From: Macrothele yani
Taxonomy: Eukaryota > Arthropoda > Arachnida > Araneae > Macrothelidae
Reading direction: 5' to 3'
NCBI GenBank assembly: GCA_039090855.1
Contig: CM077025.1
Coordinates: 94,096,489-94,160,488 of the forward strand
DNA: 64,000 nt
Within the stretch, counting starts at the first letter, position 1; each line of letters opens with the position of its first letter. The position numbers and the translations under genes are program-made. Under the pieces are notes generated by a model, which was not told the origin of the DNA, made no database searches, and saw nothing but the letters and a program-made list of their open reading frames with translations. Positions 63,842-64,000 of the stretch are shown here, one piece after another.

Positions 63842-64000
63842 TCCCAAAACGACTGAGAACGTTTTTATAAAACGTATGCAAACCTTAATTATCAAAAGGT
63901 TATCTTTTTCGAAATACTGTCCATTGTATCGAATACAGGTGTTCTAACGTTCCTCCCACTTTTGGAATGTCTTCTGGAATTCTTCTTCTGAAACGCTGTT
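63842..64000 (-). pseudogene. Mariner transposase C-terminus, running off the window
   Basis: The minus strand from the window end reads NSVSEEEFQKTFQKWEER, a stop where Trp is expected, then NTCIRYNGQYFEKDN. This matches the last ~35 residues of mariner-like transposases (FQxxFxKWKxRWxxCIxxxGDYFEGD). The stop shows it is decayed; the rest lies beyond the window. Confidence 0.75.

Overview
This 64-kb window looks like repeat-rich, non-coding DNA from a eukaryotic nuclear genome. It is AT-rich, has no operons or bacterial-type genes, and is packed with retrotransposons, Tc1/mariner DNA transposons, tRNA-derived SINEs and satellites. The mix (RTE-type LINEs, many Tc1-like families, and two orphan multicopy gene families that I know from arthropod genomes) suggests an arthropod, perhaps a chelicerate. 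The species cannot be named from sequence alone. I found no convincing host gene: every long reading frame with recognisable content belongs to a mobile element.

Layout. 1-1066: 5'-truncated RTE LINE on the minus strand. 2.2-4.7 kb: a SINE split by a foldback MITE, a Tc1-like element and a mariner relic. 7.7-8.9 kb: Tc1-like element with TIRs and TA duplications. 9.2-9.9 kb: mariner relic. 10.3-12.7 kb: SINE cluster and a 26-bp satellite. 12.7-17.2 kb: four Tc1-like relics. 17.2-18.7 kb: CACTA/Chapaev-like non-autonomous element carrying two SINE insertions. 18.7-19.9, 34.1-35.9 and 44.3-45.9 kb: three copies of a Helitron-like non-autonomous repeat with a ~150-bp internal period. 20.2-22.2 kb: 109-bp satellite. 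23.4-25.3 kb: Tc1 end, 241-bp tandem repeat and a Tc1 relic. 29.2-31.1 kb: foldback element built of inverted 131-bp arrays. 31.5-33.8 kb: orphan gene inside terminal inverted repeats. 33.9-37.3 kb: long-TIR element interrupted by a Helitron-like copy. 37.3-38.4 kb: Tc1-like. 39.2-42.7 kb: Tc1-like relic interrupted by a 2.6-kb orphan transposon. 46.6-49.9 kb: diverged tandem repeats. 50.1-53.3 kb: two Tc1 relics around a 57/53-bp satellite. 54.0-55.4 kb: 33-bp minisatellite. 56.3-63.8 kb: foldback-ended element containing a Tc1-like element that itself contains a full-length RTE LINE. The window ends in a mariner relic.

The most interesting material is three element types I cannot place in a named superfamily: (1) a 2.6-kb transposon with ~320-bp TIRs and an orphan protein, inserted in a Tc1 element with an imperfect 8-bp duplication; (2) a second orphan gene family, with N-terminal CxxC motifs, flanked by ~60-bp inverted repeats; (3) a family of elements whose ends share GGGTCTGGTTCAYTT followed by inverted arrays of short CGA-containing repeats, present twice here. 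All coding copies carry stops or frameshifts, so this locus is mostly an accumulation of dead elements. Nested insertions give a relative order of activity.
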